A stretch of DNA of 64,000 bases. Source: Calliopsis andreniformis. Lineage: Eukaryota > Arthropoda > Insecta > Hymenoptera > Andrenidae. Below the pieces are notes generated by a model. That model had not been told where the DNA came from. It did not search any database and was given only the letters and a program-made list of their open reading frames with translations. The position numbers and the translations under genes were made by a program. Below are positions 37,359 to 51,344 of the stretch, in pieces (the stretch's first letter is position 1; every line of letters begins with the position of its first letter). Location: the NCBI RefSeq assembly GCF_051401765.1, contig NW_027480422.1, positions 27,856,001-27,920,000 on the forward strand, in the 5' to 3' direction.

Positions 37359-39744
37359 CTGGTTGCAATTATTCCAGCTATACGATGGACAAACTGTTGG
37401 ATCTTGATTGTACTTTATGCTTCAGGCGTTGACTTCTTAGGCCCTAACTATTCGCTCTGGTTGAACAACGCCCTAGGGTGAAGCCTAGGTTGCCCGGAAC
37501 GTAGAAATGACCATACCTTTCATACGGGTTGCAATTATTCGTTTGATACGATGGAAAAACTGTTGTATTAATTTTGTATTTGGTGCTTCTGGCGTTGACT
37601 TCTTATGCCCTAACTATTCGATCCGGTGGAGCAACGCCCTAGAGTGAAGCCTAGGTTGCCCGGAATGTAGAAATGACCATCACTTTCACACTGTTTGCGA
37701 TTATTCATTTTATACGATGGTAAAACTGTTGCACATATATCGTATTTTATGCTTCTGGCGTTGACTTCTTAGGCCCTAGCTATTCTATCAGGTGGAGTAA
37801 CGCCCTAGGGTGAAGCCTAGGTTGCCCGGAACGTAGAAATGACCATAACTTTCACACTGGTTACAATTATTCGTTTTATACGAAGGAAAAGCTGTTGTAC
37901 ATATATCGTATTTTATTCTTCTGGCGTTGACTTCTTAGGCCCTAACTATTCGGTCTGGTGGAACAAGGCCCTAGAGTGAAGCCTAGGTTGCCCGGAACGT
38001 GGAAATGTCCATCACTTTCACACTGGTTGCAATTATCCGCTTTATATGATGGAAAAACTGTTGCATATATACTGTATTTTATGCTTCTGGAGTTGACTTC
38101 TTAGGCCCAGACTGTTCGATCTAGTGGAACAACGCCCTAGAATGAAGCCTAGGTTGCCCGGAACGTAGAAATGACCATTACTTTCACACTCGTGCAATTA
38201 TTCGTTTTATACGATGGAGGAACTGTTGTACTTATTTTCATTTGGTGCTTCTGGCGTTGACTTCTTAGGCCCTAACTATTGGATCTGCTGTTCCAACGCC
38301 CTAGAGTGATGCCTAGGATTCCCGGAACGTAGAAATGACCATAACTTTCACACTGGTTGCAATTATTCGTTTTATACGAAGGAAAAACTGTTGTACATAT
38401 ATCGTATTTTATTCTTCTGGCGTTGACTTCTTAGGCCCTAACTATTCGATCTGGTGGAGCAACGCCCTAGAGTGAAGCCTAGGTTGCCCGGAACGTAGAA
38501 GTGACCGTTACTTTCACAATGTTTGCTATTACTCATTTTATACGATGGAATAACTGCTGTATTTATATTGCATTATAAGCTTCTGGCGTTGACTTCTAAG
38601 GCCGTAGGTATTCGGTGTGGTGGAGCAACGCCCTACAGTGGAGCCTAGGTTGCACGGAACGTAGAAATGACCATAACTTTCACACTGGTTGCAATTCTTC
38701 GTTTTATACAATGGAAAAGCTGTTCTATTAATTTTGTATTTTATGCTTCTGGCGTTGACTTCTTAGGCCCTAACTGTTCGATCTGGTGGAACAACGCCCT
38801 AGAATGAATCCCAGGTTGACCGGAACGTAGACATGACCATTATTTTCACACTGTTTCCAATTATTCATGCTATACGTTGGACAAACTCTTGCATTTTTAT
38901 TGTATTTTCTGCTTCTGGCTTTGACTTCTTAGGTCCTAGCTATTCGATCTGTTGGGGCAACGTCCAAGAGTGAAGCCTAGGTTGCCCGGAACGTAGAAAT
39001 GACCATACCTTTCACACTCGAGCAATTATTTGTTTTAGACAATGGAAGAGCTATTGTATTTATTTTGTATTTTATGCTTCTGGCGTTGACTTCTTAGGCC
39101 CTAACTATTCGATCTGTTGGAACAACGTCCCAGAGTGAAGCCTTCGTCGCCCGGAACGTAGAAATGACCATCACTTTCACTCTGGTTGCAATTATTCCTG
39201 TTATACGATGGAAGAACTGTTGTATTTATTTTGTATTTTATGCTTCTGGCGATGACTTCTGAGGCCCTATGTATTCGATCTGGCGGAGCAACGCCATAGA
39301 GTGAAGCCTAGGTTCCCCAAAACGTAGAAATGACCATTACTTTCAAACTGGTTGCTATTATTCGTTTTATATGGTGGAAACACTGTTGTATTTATACTGT
39401 ATTTTATGCTTCTGGCGTTGACTTCTTAGGCCCTAACTGTTCGATCTTGTGGAATAACGCCCTACAGTGAAGCCTAGATTGCCCGGAACGTAGAAATGAC
39501 CACAACTTTCATACTGGTTGCAATTATTCATTTTATACGATGGAAAAACTGTTGCGTTTATTTTGTATTTGGTGCTTCTGGCGTTGACTTCTTAGGCCCT
39601 AACTGTTGGATGTGGAGGACCAAAGCCCTAGAGTGAAGCGTAGGTTGCCCGGACCGTAGAAATGACCGTTACTTTCACACTGTTTGCAAATGTACATTAT
39701 ATACCATGGAAAAGCTGTTGTATTTATATTGTATTTTATGCTTC
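37359..39744. repeat. Diverged satellite monomers, no long block copy recognised
   Basis: About 14 monomers mixing alleles from both halves of the window, for example GACCGTTACTTTCACAATG at about 38,505, which is otherwise typical of 10-20 kb. There are three single-base deletions (about 38,187, 38,231 and 39,010). No gene, transposon or unique DNA was seen. Confidence 0.8.
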
Positions 39745-40690
39745 TGGCGTTGACTTCTTAGGCCCTAACTATTCGACCAGGTGGAGCAACGCCCTAGGGT
39801 GAAGCCTAGGTTGCCCGGAACGTAGAAATGACCATAACATTCATACGGGTTGCAATTATTCGTTTTATACGATGGAAAAACTGTTGTATTAATTTTGTAT
39901 TTGGTGCTTCAGGCGCTGACTTCTTAGGCCCTAACTATTCGCTCTGGTGGAGCAACGCCCTAGGGTGAAGCCTAGGTTGCCCGGAACGTAGGAATGAACA
40001 TTACCTTCACACTGTTTGCGATTATTCATTCTATAGGATGGTAAAACTGTTGTACATATATCGTATTTTATGCTTCTGGCGTTGACTTCTTAGGCCCTAA
40101 CTATTCGATAAGGAGGAGCAACGACCTAGGGTGAAGCCTAGGTTGCCCGGAACGTAGAAATGACCATAACTTTCATGCTGGTTGCAATTATTCCTATTAT
40201 ACAAGGGAAAAACTGTTGTATTTATATTGTATTTTATGCTTCTGGCGTTGACTTCCTGGGCCCTAACTGTTCGATCCGGTGGAGCAGCGACCTAGAGTCA
40301 AGCCTAGGTTGCCCGGAACGTAGAAATGACCATAACTTTCATACTGGTTGCAATTATTCGTTTTATACAATGGAAAAACTGTACTACTTATTTTGTATTT
40401 TATGCTTCGACCGTTGACTCCTAAGGCCCCAACTATTCGATCTGGTGGAGCAACGCCCTAGAGTGAAGCCTAGGATGCTCGGAATATAGAAATGACCATC
40501 ACCTTCACACGGTTTGCGATTATTCGTTTTATACGATGGTAAAACTGTTGTACACATATCGTATTTTATGCTGCTGGCGTTGACTTCTTAGGCCCTAACT
40601 ATTCGATCAGGTGGAGCAACGCCCTAGGGTGAAGCCTAGGTTGCCCGGAACGTAGAAATGACCATAACTTTCATACTGGTTGCAATTATT
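39745..40690. repeat. Block H copy 1 (5.7 monomers, copied at +3,319 bp)
   Basis: Aligns with 43,064-44,009 at 3,319 bp (twenty monomers minus 1). Shared variants: ATTCGACCAGGTGG, AACATTCATACGGG, CTTCAGGCGCTGAC, TTTATAGGATGG/TCTATAGGATGG, TTCATGCTGG, ATTATACAAGGG, ACTTCCTGGGCCC and CTTCGACCGTTGACTCC. Further partial copies are at 47,213-47,797 and 56,837-57,305. Confidence 0.88.
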
Positions 40691-43648
40691 CCTGTTATAC
40701 AAGTGAAAAACTGTTGTATTTATATTGTATTTTATGCTTCTGGCGTTGACTTCTTAGGCCCTATCTATTCGATCTGGCGGAGCAACGCCCTAGAGTGTAG
40801 CCTATGTTGCCCGGAAGGTAGAAATGACCATCACTTTCACACTGGTTGCAATTATTCTTGTTATACGATGGAAAAAATGTTGTATTTATTTTGCATTTTA
40901 TGCCTCTGGCGTTGACTCCTAAGGCCGTAGCTATTCGATGTGGTGCAGCAACGCCCTAGAGTGAAGCCTAGGATGCCCGCAACGTAGAAATGACCATATC
41001 TTTCACACTGTTTGCAATTATTCCTGTTATACGATTGAATAACTGTTGTATTTATATTGTATTTTATGCTTCTGGCGCTGACTTCTAAGCCCGCAGCTAT
41101 CCGATGTGGTGGAGCGACGCCCTAGAGTGAAGCCTAGGTTGCCCGGAACGTAGAAATGACCATACCATTCACACTGGTTGCAATAATTCCTGTTATACAA
41201 GGGAAAAACTGTTGTATTTATATTGTATTTTATGCTTCTGGCGTTGACTTCTAAGGCCCTATGTATTCGATCTGGTGGAGCAATGCCTCAGTGTTAAGTC
41301 TAGGATGCCCGGAACGTAGAAATGTCCGTTACTTTCACACTGGTTGCAATTACTCATTTTATGCGATGGAAGAGCTGTTGTACATATATCGTATTTTATG
41401 CTTCTGGCATTGACTTCTTAGGCCCTAACTATTCGATCTGCTGGAGCAACGCCCAGGGGTGTAGCCTAGTTTGCGCGGAACGTAGAAATGACCATAACTT
41501 TCATACTGGTTGCAATTATTCGTTTTATACGATGGAAAAACTGTTGTATTAATTTTGTATTTGGTGCTTCTGGCGTTGACTTCTTAGGCCCTAACTATTC
41601 GATGTGGTAGAGCAACGCCCTAGAGTGAAGCCTAGATTGCCCGGAACGTTGAAATGACCATAACTTTCATACTGGTTGCAATTATTCGTTTTATACGATG
41701 GAAAAACTGTTGCATTTATATTGTATTTTATGCATCAGCGTTGACTTCCTAGGCCCTAACTATTCGCTCTGGTGGAACAACGCCCTAGGGTGATGCCTAG
41801 GTTGCCCGGATCGTAGAAATGACCATTACTTGCACACTGGTTGCAATTATTCGTTTTATACGATGGAAAAACTGTTGTATTTATTTTGTATTTGGTGCTC
41901 CTGGCGTTGACTTCTTAGGCCCTAGCTATTGGATCTGGTGGACCAACGCCCTAGAGTGAAGCCTAGGTTGCCCGGAACGTAGAAATGACCATTACTTCCA
42001 CACTGGTTGCAATTATTCGTTTTATACGATGGAAAAACTGTTGTATTAATTTTGTATTTGGTGCTTCTGGCATTGACTTGTAAGGCCCTACCTATTCGAT
42101 GTGGTTGAGCAACGCCCTACAGTGAAGCCTAGATTGCCCGGAACGTAGAAATGACCACAACTTTCATACTGGTTGCAATTATTCGTTTTATACGATGGAA
42201 AAACTGTTGCGTTTATTTTGTATTTGGTCCTTCTGGCGTTGACTTCTTAGGCCCTAACTGTTGGATGTGGTGGACCAAAGCCCTAGAGTGAAGCGTAGGT
42301 TGCCCGGACCGTAGAAATGACCGTTACTTTCACACTGTTTGCAAATGTACATTATATACCATGGAAAAGCTGTTGTATTTATATTGTATTTTATGCTTCT
42401 GGCGTTGACTTCTTAGGCCCTAACTATTTGATCCGGTGGAGCACCGCCCTGTAGTGAAGCCTAGGTTGCCCGGAACGTGGAAATGACCATAACTGTCACA
42501 CTGGTTTCAATTATTCGTTTTATACAATGGAAAAACTGTTCTATTTATTTTGTATTTTATGCATCGGGCGTTGAGTTGTATGGCCCTAACTGTTCGATCT
42601 GGTGGAGCAACGCCCTAGAGTGAAGCCTAGGTTGCCCGGAACGTAGAATTGACCATTACCTTCACACTGTTTGCGATTATTCATTTTATACGGTGGTAAA
42701 ACTGTTGTATTTATTATGTATTTTATGCTTCTGTCATTGACTTCTAAGGCCCTAGCGATTCCATCTGGTGGAGCATCGTCCTAGAGTGGAGCCTAGGTCG
42801 CCACGAAACGTGGAAATGACCATTACTTTCACTCTGGTTGCAACTATTCCAGCTATACGATGGACAAACTGTTGGATTTTGATTGTACTTTATGCTTCAG
42901 GCGTTGACTTCTTAGGCCCTAACTATTCTTCTGGTGGAACAACGCCCTAGGGTGAAGCCTAGGTTGCCCGGAACGTAGAAATGACCATTACCTTCACACT
43001 GTTTGCGATTATTCATTTTATACGATGGTAAAACTGTTGTACATATATCGTATTTTATGCTTCTGGCGTTGACTTCTTAGGCCCTAACTATTCGACCAGG
43101 TGGAGCAACGCCCTAGGGTGAAGCCTAGGTTGCCCGGAACGTAGAAATGACCATAACATTCATACGGGTTGCAATTATTCGTTTTATACGATGGAAAAAC
43201 TGTTGTATTAATTTTGTATTTGGTGCTTCAGGCGCTGACTTCTTAGGCCCTAACTATTCGCTCTGGTGGAGCAACGCCCTAGGGTGAAGCCTAGGTTGCC
43301 CGGAACGTAGGAATGAACATTACCTTCACACTGTTTGCGATTATTCATTTTATAGGATGGTAAAACTGTTGTACATATATCGTATTTTATGCTTCTGGCG
43401 TTGACTTCTTAGGCCCTAACTATTCGATAAGGTGGAGCAACGACCTAGGGTGAAGCCTAGGTTGCCCGGAACGTAGAAATGACCATAACTTTCATGCTGG
43501 TTGCAATTATTCCTATTATACAAGGGAAAAACTGTTGTATTTATATTGTATTTTATGCTTCTGGCGTTGACTTCCTGGGCCCTAACTGTTCGATCCGGTG
43601 GAGCAGCGCCCTAGAGTCAAGCCTAGGTTGCCCGGAACGTAGAAATGA
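40640..43648. repeat. Right-half core repeat, copy alpha (about 18 monomers)
   Basis: First of four staggered copies of a higher-order core. Ordered markers: TATACAAGTGAAAAACTG (40,697), GATGCCCGCAACGTAG (40,973), CTCAGTGTTAAGTCTAGG (about 41,288), GAAATGTCCGTTAC (41,320), the one-base-short ATGCATCAGCGTTG (about 41,730), GCTATTGGATCTGGTGGACC (about 41,926), ACATTATATACCATGG, GTCGCCACGAAACG with one extra base (about 42,801), AACTATTCTTCTGG lacking one base (about 42,928), then block H sequence. It retains monomers that copy beta lacks. Confidence 0.85.
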
Positions 43649-44009
43649 CCATAACTTTCATACTGGTTGCAATTATTCGTTTTATACAATGGAAAAACTG
43701 TACTACTTATTTTGTATTTTATGCTTCGACCGTTGACTCCTAAGGCCCCAACTATTCGATCTGGTAGAGCAACGCCCTAGAGTGAAGCCTAGGATGCTCG
43801 GAATATAGAAATGACCATCACCTTCACACGGTTTGCGATTATTCGTTTTATACGATGGTAAAACTGTTGTACACATATCGTATTTTATGCTTCTGGCGTT
43901 GACTTCTTAGGCCCTAACTATTCGATCAGGTGGAGCAACGCCCTAGGGTGAAGCCTAGGTTGCCCGGAACGTAGAAATGACCATAACTTTCATACTGGTT
44001 GCAATTATT
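43064..44009. repeat. Block H copy 2
   Basis: Copy of 39,745-40,690, with few substitutions (for example GCAGCGCCC for GCAGCGACC near 43,605). It forms the right end of core copy alpha and extends beyond it. Confidence 0.88.
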
Positions 44010-44954
44010 CGTTTCATACGATGGAAAAACTGTTGTATTTATTTTGTATTTGGTGCTTGTGGCGTTGACTTCTAAGGCCCTAACTATTCGATGTGGTGGA
44101 GCAACGCCCTTGAGCGAAGCCTAGGTAGCCCGGAACGTAAAAATGACCTGTACTTTCACACTGGTTGCAATTATTCCTGTTATACGATGGAAAAACTGTT
44201 GTACTTATGTTGTATTTTATGCTTCTGGCGTCGAATGCTAAGTCCCTAACTATTCGATCTGGTGGAGCAAAGCCCTAGAGTGAAGCCTAGGTTGCGCGGA
44301 ACGTAGAAATGACCATTACTTCCACACTGTTTGCAATTATTCATATTATACAGTGGAAAAACTTGTGTATTTATATTGCATTTTATGCTTCTGGCATTGA
44401 CTTGTAAGGCCCTACCTATTCGATGTGGTTGAGCAACGCCCTACAGTGAAGCCTAGATTGCCCGGAACGTAGAAATGACCACAACTTTCATACTGGTTGC
44501 AATTATTCGTTTTATACGATGGAAAAGCTGTTGCGTTTATTTTGCATTTGGTGCTTCTGGCGTTGACTTCTTAGGCCCTAACTGTTGGATGTGGTGGACC
44601 AAAGCCCTAGAGTGAAGCGTAGGCTGCCCGGACCGTAGAAATGACCGTTACTTTCACACTGTTTGCAAATGTACATTATATACCATGGAAAAGCTGTTGT
44701 ATTTATATTGTATTTTATGCTTCTGGCGTTGACTTCTCAGGCCCTAACTATTTGATCCGGTGGAGCACCGCCCTGTAGTGAAGCCTAGGTTGCCCGGAAC
44801 GTGGAAATGACCATAACTTTCACACTGGTTGCAATTACTCGTTTTATACGATGGAAAGACTGTTGTATTTATATTGTATTTCATAGTTATGGCGTTGGGT
44901 TCTAGGGCCGTAGCTATTCGATGTGGTTGAGCAACGCCCTAGGGTGAAGCCTAG
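44010..44954. repeat. Mosaic monomers between core copies alpha and beta
   Basis: About 5.7 monomers assembled from pieces known elsewhere. The stretch 43,760-44,220 matches 51,060-51,530 at 7,301 bp (44 monomers minus 3), with CGTAAAAATGACCTGTAC as marker, and 44,390-44,820 resembles 42,065-42,490. No gene was seen. Confidence 0.75.
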
Positions 44955-47797
44955 GATGCCCGCAGCGTAGAAATGACCATATCTTTCACACTGGTTGCAA
45001 TTATTCCTGTTATACAAGTGAAAAACTGTTGTATTTATATTGTATTTTATGCTTCTGGCGTTGACTTCTTAGGCCCTATCTATTCGATCTGGCGGAGCAA
45101 CGCCCTAGAGTGTAGCCTATGTTGCCCGGAAGGTAGAAATGACCATCACTTTCACACTGGTTGCAATTATTCTTGTTATACGATGGAAAAAATGTTGTAT
45201 TTATTTTGCATTTTATGCCTCTGGCGTTGACTCCTAAGGCCGTAGCTATTCGATGTGGTGCAGCAACGCCCTAGAGTGAAGCCTAGGATGCCCGCAACGT
45301 AGAAATGACCATATCTTTCACACTGTTTGCAATTATTCCTGTTATACGATTGAATAACTGTTGTATTTATATTGTATTTTATGCTTCTGGCGCTGACTTC
45401 TAAGCCCGCAGCTATTCGATGTGGTGGAGCGACGCCCTAGAGTAAAGCCTAGGTTGCCCGGAACGTAGAAATGACCATACCATTCACACTGGTTGCAATA
45501 ATTCCTGTTATACAAGGGAAAAACTGTTGTATTTATATTGTATTTTATGCTTCTGGCGTTGACATCCTGGGCCCTAACTATTCTATCTGGAGGAGCAGCG
45601 CCCTAGGGTGAAGCCTAGGTTGCCCGGAATGCAGAAATGACCATCACTTTCACACTGGTGGCAATTATTCCTGTTATTCGATGGACAAACTGTTGGATTT
45701 TTAATGTACTTTATGCTTCTGGCGTTGACTTCTAAGGCCCTATGTATTCGATCTGGTGGAGCAATGCCTCAGTGTTAAGTCTAGGATGCCCGGAACGTAG
45801 AAATGTCCGTTACTTTCACACTGGTTGCAATTACTCATTTTATGCGATGGAAGAGCTGTTGTACATATATCGTATTTTATGCTTCTGGCATTGACTTCTT
45901 AGGCCCTAACTATTCGATCTGCTGGAGCAACGCCCAGGGGTGTAGCCTAGTTTGCGCGGAACGTAGAAATGACCATAACTTTCATACTGGTTGCAATTAT
46001 TCGTTTTATACGATGGAAAAACTGTTGTATTAATTTTGTATTTGGTGCTTCTGGCGTTGACTTCTTAGGCCCTAACTATTCGATGTGGTTGAGCAACGCC
46101 CTAGAGTCAATCCTAGATTGCCCGGAACGTTGAAATGACCATAACTTTCATACTGGTTGCAATTATTCGTTTTATACGATGGAAAAACTGTTGCATTTAT
46201 ATTGTATTTTATGCATCAGCGTTGACTTCCTAGGCCCTAACTATTCGCTCTGGTGGAACAACGCCCTAGGGTGATGCCTAGGTTGCCCGGATCGTAGAAA
46301 TGACCATTACTTGCACACCGGTTGCAATTATTCGTTTTATACGATGGAAAAACTGTTGTATTTATTTTGTATTTGGTGCTCCTGGCGTTGACTTCTTAGG
46401 CCCTAACTGTTGGATGTGGTGGACCAAAGCCCTAGAGTGAAGCGTAGGTTGCCCGGACCGGAGAAATGACCGTTACTTTCACACTGTTTGCAAATGTACA
46501 TTATATACCATGGAAAAGCTGTTGTATTTATATTGTATTTTATGCTTCTGGCGTTGACTTCTTAGGCCCTAACTATTTGATCCGGTGGAGCACCGCCGTG
46601 TAGTGAAGCCTAGGTTGCCCGGAACGTGGAAATGACCATAACTTTCACACTGGTTTCAATTATTCGTTTTATACAATGGAAAAACTGTTCTATTTATTTT
46701 GTATTTTATGCATCGGGCGTTGAGTTCTATGGCCCTAACTATTCGATCTGGTGGAGCAACGCCCTAGAGTGAAGCCTAGGTTGCCCGGAACGTAGAATTG
46801 ACCATTACCTTCACACTGTTTGCGATTATTCATTTTATACGGTGGTAAAACTGTTGTATTTATTTTGTATTTTATGCTTCTGTCATTGACTTCTAAGGCC
46901 CTAGCGATTCCATCTGGTGGAGCATCGTCCTAGAGTGGGGCCTAGGTCGCCACGAAACGTGGAAATGACCATTACTTTCACTCTGGTTGCAACTATTCCA
47001 GCTATACGATGGACAAACTGTTGGATTTTGATTGTACTTTATGCTTCAGGCGTTGACTTCTTAGGCCCTAACTATTCTTCTGGTGGAACAACGCCCTAGG
47101 GTGTAGCCTAGGTTGCCCGGAACGTAGAAATGACCATTACCTTCACACTGTTTGCGATTATTCATTTTATACGATGGTAAAACTGTTGTACATATATCGT
47201 ATTTTATGCTTCTGGCGTTGACTTCTTAGGCCCTAACTATTCGACCAGGTGGAGCAACGCCCTAGGGTGAAGCCTAGGTTGCCCGGAACGTAGAAATGAC
47301 CATAACATTCATACGGGTTGCAATTATTCGTTTTATACGATGGAAAAACTGTTGTATTAATTTTGTATTTGGTGCTTCAGGCGCTGACTTCTTAGGCCCT
47401 AACTATTCGCTCTGGTGGAGCAACGCCCTAGGGTGAAGCCTAGGTTGCCCGGAACGTAGGAATGAACATTACCTTCACACTGTTTGCGATTATTCATTTT
47501 ATAGGATGGTAAAACTGTTGTACATATATCGTATTTTATGCTTCTGGCGTTGACTTCTTAGGCCCTAACTATTCGATAAGGTGGAGCAACGACCTAGGGT
47601 GAAGCCTAGGTTGCCCGGAACGTAGAAATGGCCATAACTTTCATGCTGGTTGCAATTATTCCTATTATACAAGGGAAAAACTGTTGTATTTATATTGTAT
47701 TTTATGCTTCTGGCGTTGACTTCCTGGGCCCTAACTGTTCGATCCGGTGGAGCAGCGCCCTAGAGTCAAGCCTAGGTTGCCCGGAACGTAGAAATGG
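44955..47797. repeat. Right-half core repeat, copy beta
   Basis: Follows copy alpha at +4,315 bp at first, then +4,481 bp after gaining one monomer near 45,560-45,720, then +4,149 bp after losing two monomers at about 46,390-46,405. All steps are whole monomers. It shares the private indels of alpha (ATGCATCAGCG, GTCGCCACG, ATTCTTCTGG), so the two descend from one segment. Confidence 0.85.
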
Positions 47798-48745
47798 CCA
47801 TTACTTTCACACTGGTTGCAATTATTCCTTTTATACGATGGTAGAACTGTTGTATTTTTATTGTATTTTATCCTTCTGGCGTTGACTTCGAAGTCCCTAG
47901 CAATTCGATCTGGTGGAGCAACGCCCTACAGTTAAGCCTAGGTTGCCCGGAACGTAGAAATGACATTTACTTTCACACTCTTTGCAAATATACATCATAT
48001 ACGATGGAAAAGCTGTTGTATTTATATTGTATTTTATGCTTCTGGCGTTGACTTCTAAGGCCGTAGCTATTCGATGTGGTGGGGCAACGCCCTAGAGTGA
48101 AGCCTAGGTTTCTCGGAACGTAGAAATGACCATTACTTCCTCACTGTTTGCAATTAGTCATTTTATACATGGAAAAACTGTTGTACATATATCGTATTTT
48201 ATGCTCCTGGCGTTGACTTCTAAGGCCCTAACTCTTCGATCTGGTGGAGCAACGCCCTAGGGTGAAGCCTAGGTTGCCCGGAACGTAGAAATGACCATAA
48301 CTATCAGACTGGTTGCAATTATTCGTTTTATACGATGGAAAGACTGTTGTATTTATATTGTATTTTATAGTTATGGCGTTGTCTTCTAGGGCCGTAGCTA
48401 TTCGAGGTGGTTGAGCAACGCCCTAGAGTGAAGCCTGGGTTGCCCGGAACGTAGAAATGACCATAGTTTTCATACTGGTTGCAATTATTAGTTTTATACG
48501 ATGGAAAAACTGTTGCATTTATTTTGTATTTGGTGCTCCTGGCGCTGACTTCTTAGGCCCTAGCTATTGGATCTGGTGGAGCGACGCCCCGGAGTGTAGC
48601 CTAGGTTGCCCGGAACGTAGAAGTGACCATAGCTTTCACACTGGTTGCAATTGTTCCTGTTATAAAAGGGAAAAACTGTTGTATTTATATTGCATTTTAT
48701 GCTTCTGGCTTTGACTTCTTAGGCCCTAACTATTCGATCTGGTGG
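47785..48745. repeat. Block J copy 1 (5.8 monomers, copied about 12.8 kb away)
   Basis: Aligns with 60,563-61,522 at 12,778 then 12,777 bp (77 monomers minus 4 or 5). Markers: TTATCCTTCTGGCGTTG, CCTACAGTTAAGCC, TGACATTTACTTTCACACTC, TTAGTCATTTTATACATGG (one base short), TATAGTTATGGCG and CATAGTTTTCATACTGG. Confidence 0.85.
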
Positions 48746-49069
48746 AGCAACGCCATAGAGCAAAACCTAGGTTGCCCGGATCGTAGAAATGACCATTACC
48801 GTCACGCTTGTTGCAACTATTCCTGTTATACGATGGACAAACTGTTGGATTTTGATTGTACTTTATTCTTCTGGCGTTGACTTCTAAGGCCCTATGTATT
48901 AGACCTGGTGGAGCAATGCCTCAGAGTTAGGTCTAGGATGCCCGGAACGTAGAAATGGCCATTACTTTCACACTCGTTGCAATTATTCATTTTATACGAT
49001 GGAAAAACTGTTGTATTTATATTGTATTTTATGTTTCTGGCGTTGACCCCTAAGGCCGTAGCTATTCGA
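48746..49069. repeat. Satellite monomers between block J and core copy gamma
   Basis: Two in-phase monomers with GACCATTACCGTCACGCTTG and TATGTATTAGACCTGG variants. No other feature. Confidence 0.8.
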
Positions 49070-51030
49070 TGTGGTCGAGCAACGCCCTAGAGTGAAGCCT
49101 AGGATGCCCGCAACGTAGAAATGACCATATCTTTCACACTGTTTGCAATTATTCCTGTTATACGATTGAATAACTGTTGTATTTATATTGTATTTTATGC
49201 TTCTGGCGCTGACTTCTAAGCCCGCACCTATTCGATGTGGTGGAGCGACGCCCTAGAGTGAAGCCTAGGTTGCCCGGAACGTAGAAATGACCATACCATT
49301 CACACTGGTTGCAATAATTCCTGTTTTACAAGGGAAAAACTGTTGTATTTATATTGTATTTTATGCTTCTGGCGTTGACATCCTGGGCCCTAACTATTCT
49401 ATCTGGAGGAGCAGCGCCCTAGAGTGAAGCCTAGGTTGCCCGGAATGCAGAAATGACCATCACTTTCACACTGGTGGCAATTATTCCTGTTATTCGATGG
49501 ACAAACTGTTGGATTTTTAATGTACTTTATGCTTCTGGCGTTGACTTCTAAGGCCCTATGTATTCGATCTGGTGGAGCAATGCCTCAGTGTTAAGTCTAG
49601 GATGCCCGGAACGTAGAAATGTCCGTTACTTTCACACTGGTTGCAATTACTCATTTTATGCGATGGAAAAGCTGTTGTACATATATCGTATTTTATGCTT
49701 CTGGCATTGACTTCTTAGGCCCTAACTATTGGATCTGCTGGAGCAACGCCCAGGGGTGTAGCCTAGGTTGCGCGGAACGTAGAAATGACCATAACTTTCA
49801 TACTGGTTGCAATTATTCGTTTTATACGATGGAAAAACTGTTGTATTTATATTGTATTTTATGCATCAGCGTTGACTTCCTAGGCCCTAACTATTCGCTC
49901 TGGTGGAACAACGCCCTAGTGTGATGCCTAGGTTGCCCGGATCGTAGAAATGACCATTACTTGCACACTGGTTGCAATTATTCGTTTTATACAATGGAAA
50001 AACTGTTGTATTTATTTTGTATTTGGTGCTCCTGGCGTTGACTTCTTAGGCCCTAGCTATTGGATCTGGTGGACCAACGCCCTAGAGTGAAGCCTAGGTT
50101 GCCCGGAACGTAGAAATGACCATTACTTCCACACTGTTTGCAATTATTCATATTATACAGTGGAAAAACTTGTGTATTTATATTGTATTTTATGCTTCTG
50201 GCATTGACTTGTAAGGCCCTACCTATTCGATGTGGTTGAGCAACGCCCTACAGTGAAGCCTAGATTGCCCGGGACGTAGAAATGACCACAACTTTCATAC
50301 TGGTTGCAATTATTCGTTTTATACGATGGAAAAACTGTTGCGTTTATTTTGTATTTGGTGCTTCTGGCGTTGACTTCTTAGGCCCTAACTGTTGGATGTG
50401 GTGGACCAAAGCCCTAGAGTGAAGCGTAGGTTGCCCGGACCATAGAAATGACCGTTACTTTTACACTGTTTGCAAATGTACATTATATACCATGGAAAAG
50501 CTGTTGTATTTATATTGTATTTTATGCTTCTAGCGTTGACTTCTTAGGCCCTAACTATTTGATCCGGTGGAGCACCGCCCTGCAGTGAAGCCTAGGTTGC
50601 CCGGAACGTGGAAATGACCATAACTTTCACACTGGTTTCAATTATTCGTTTTATACAATGGAAAAACTGTTCTATTTATTTTGCATTTTATGCATCGGGC
50701 GTTGAGTTCTATGGCCCTAACTATTCGATCTGGTGGAGCAACGCCCTAGAGTGAAGCCTAGGTTGCCCGGAACGTAGAATTGACCATTACCTTCACACTG
50801 TTTGCGATTATTCATTTTATACGATGGTAAAACTGTTGTATTTATTTTGTATTTTATGCTTCTGTCATTGACTTCTAAGGCCCTAGCGATTCCATCTGGT
50901 GGAGCATCGCCCTAGAGTGGAGCCTAGGTCGCCCGAAACGTGGAAATGACCATTACTTTCACTCTGGTTGCAACTATTCCAGCTATACGATGGACAAACT
51001 GTTGGATTTTGATTGTACTTTATGCTTCAG
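49070..51030. repeat. Right-half core repeat, copy gamma
   Basis: Matches copy beta at +3,816 bp up to about 49,840 and at +3,650 bp (one monomer fewer) from ATGCATCAGCG at 49,861. It then keeps the GCTATTGGATCTGGTGGACC monomers at about 50,050 that beta has lost but alpha retains. So gamma descends from an alpha-like state, not from present-day beta. Confidence 0.83.
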
Positions 51031-51344
51031 GCGCTGACTTCTTAGGCCCCAACTATTCGATCTGGTGGAGCAACGCCCTAGAGTGAAGCCTAGGATGCTC
51101 TGAATATAGAAATGACCATCACATTCACACGGTTTGCGATTATTCGTTTTATACGATGGTAAAACTGTTGTACATATATCGTATTTTATGCTTCTGGCGT
51201 TGACTTCTTAGGCCCTAACTATTCGATCAGGTGGAGCAACGACCTAGGGTGAAGCCTAGGTTGCCCGGAACGAAGAAATGACCATAACTTTCATACTGGT
51301 TGCAATTATTCGTTTCATACGATGGAAAAACTGTTGTATTTATT

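Noticed and set aside
41000..42000. A perfect nine-of-nine CENP-B box
   Set aside because: I looked for TTCGNNNNANNCGGG in TTCG, TTCA and TACGGTGG variants. The best copies still miss two of the nine bases, so only a degenerate motif is reported.
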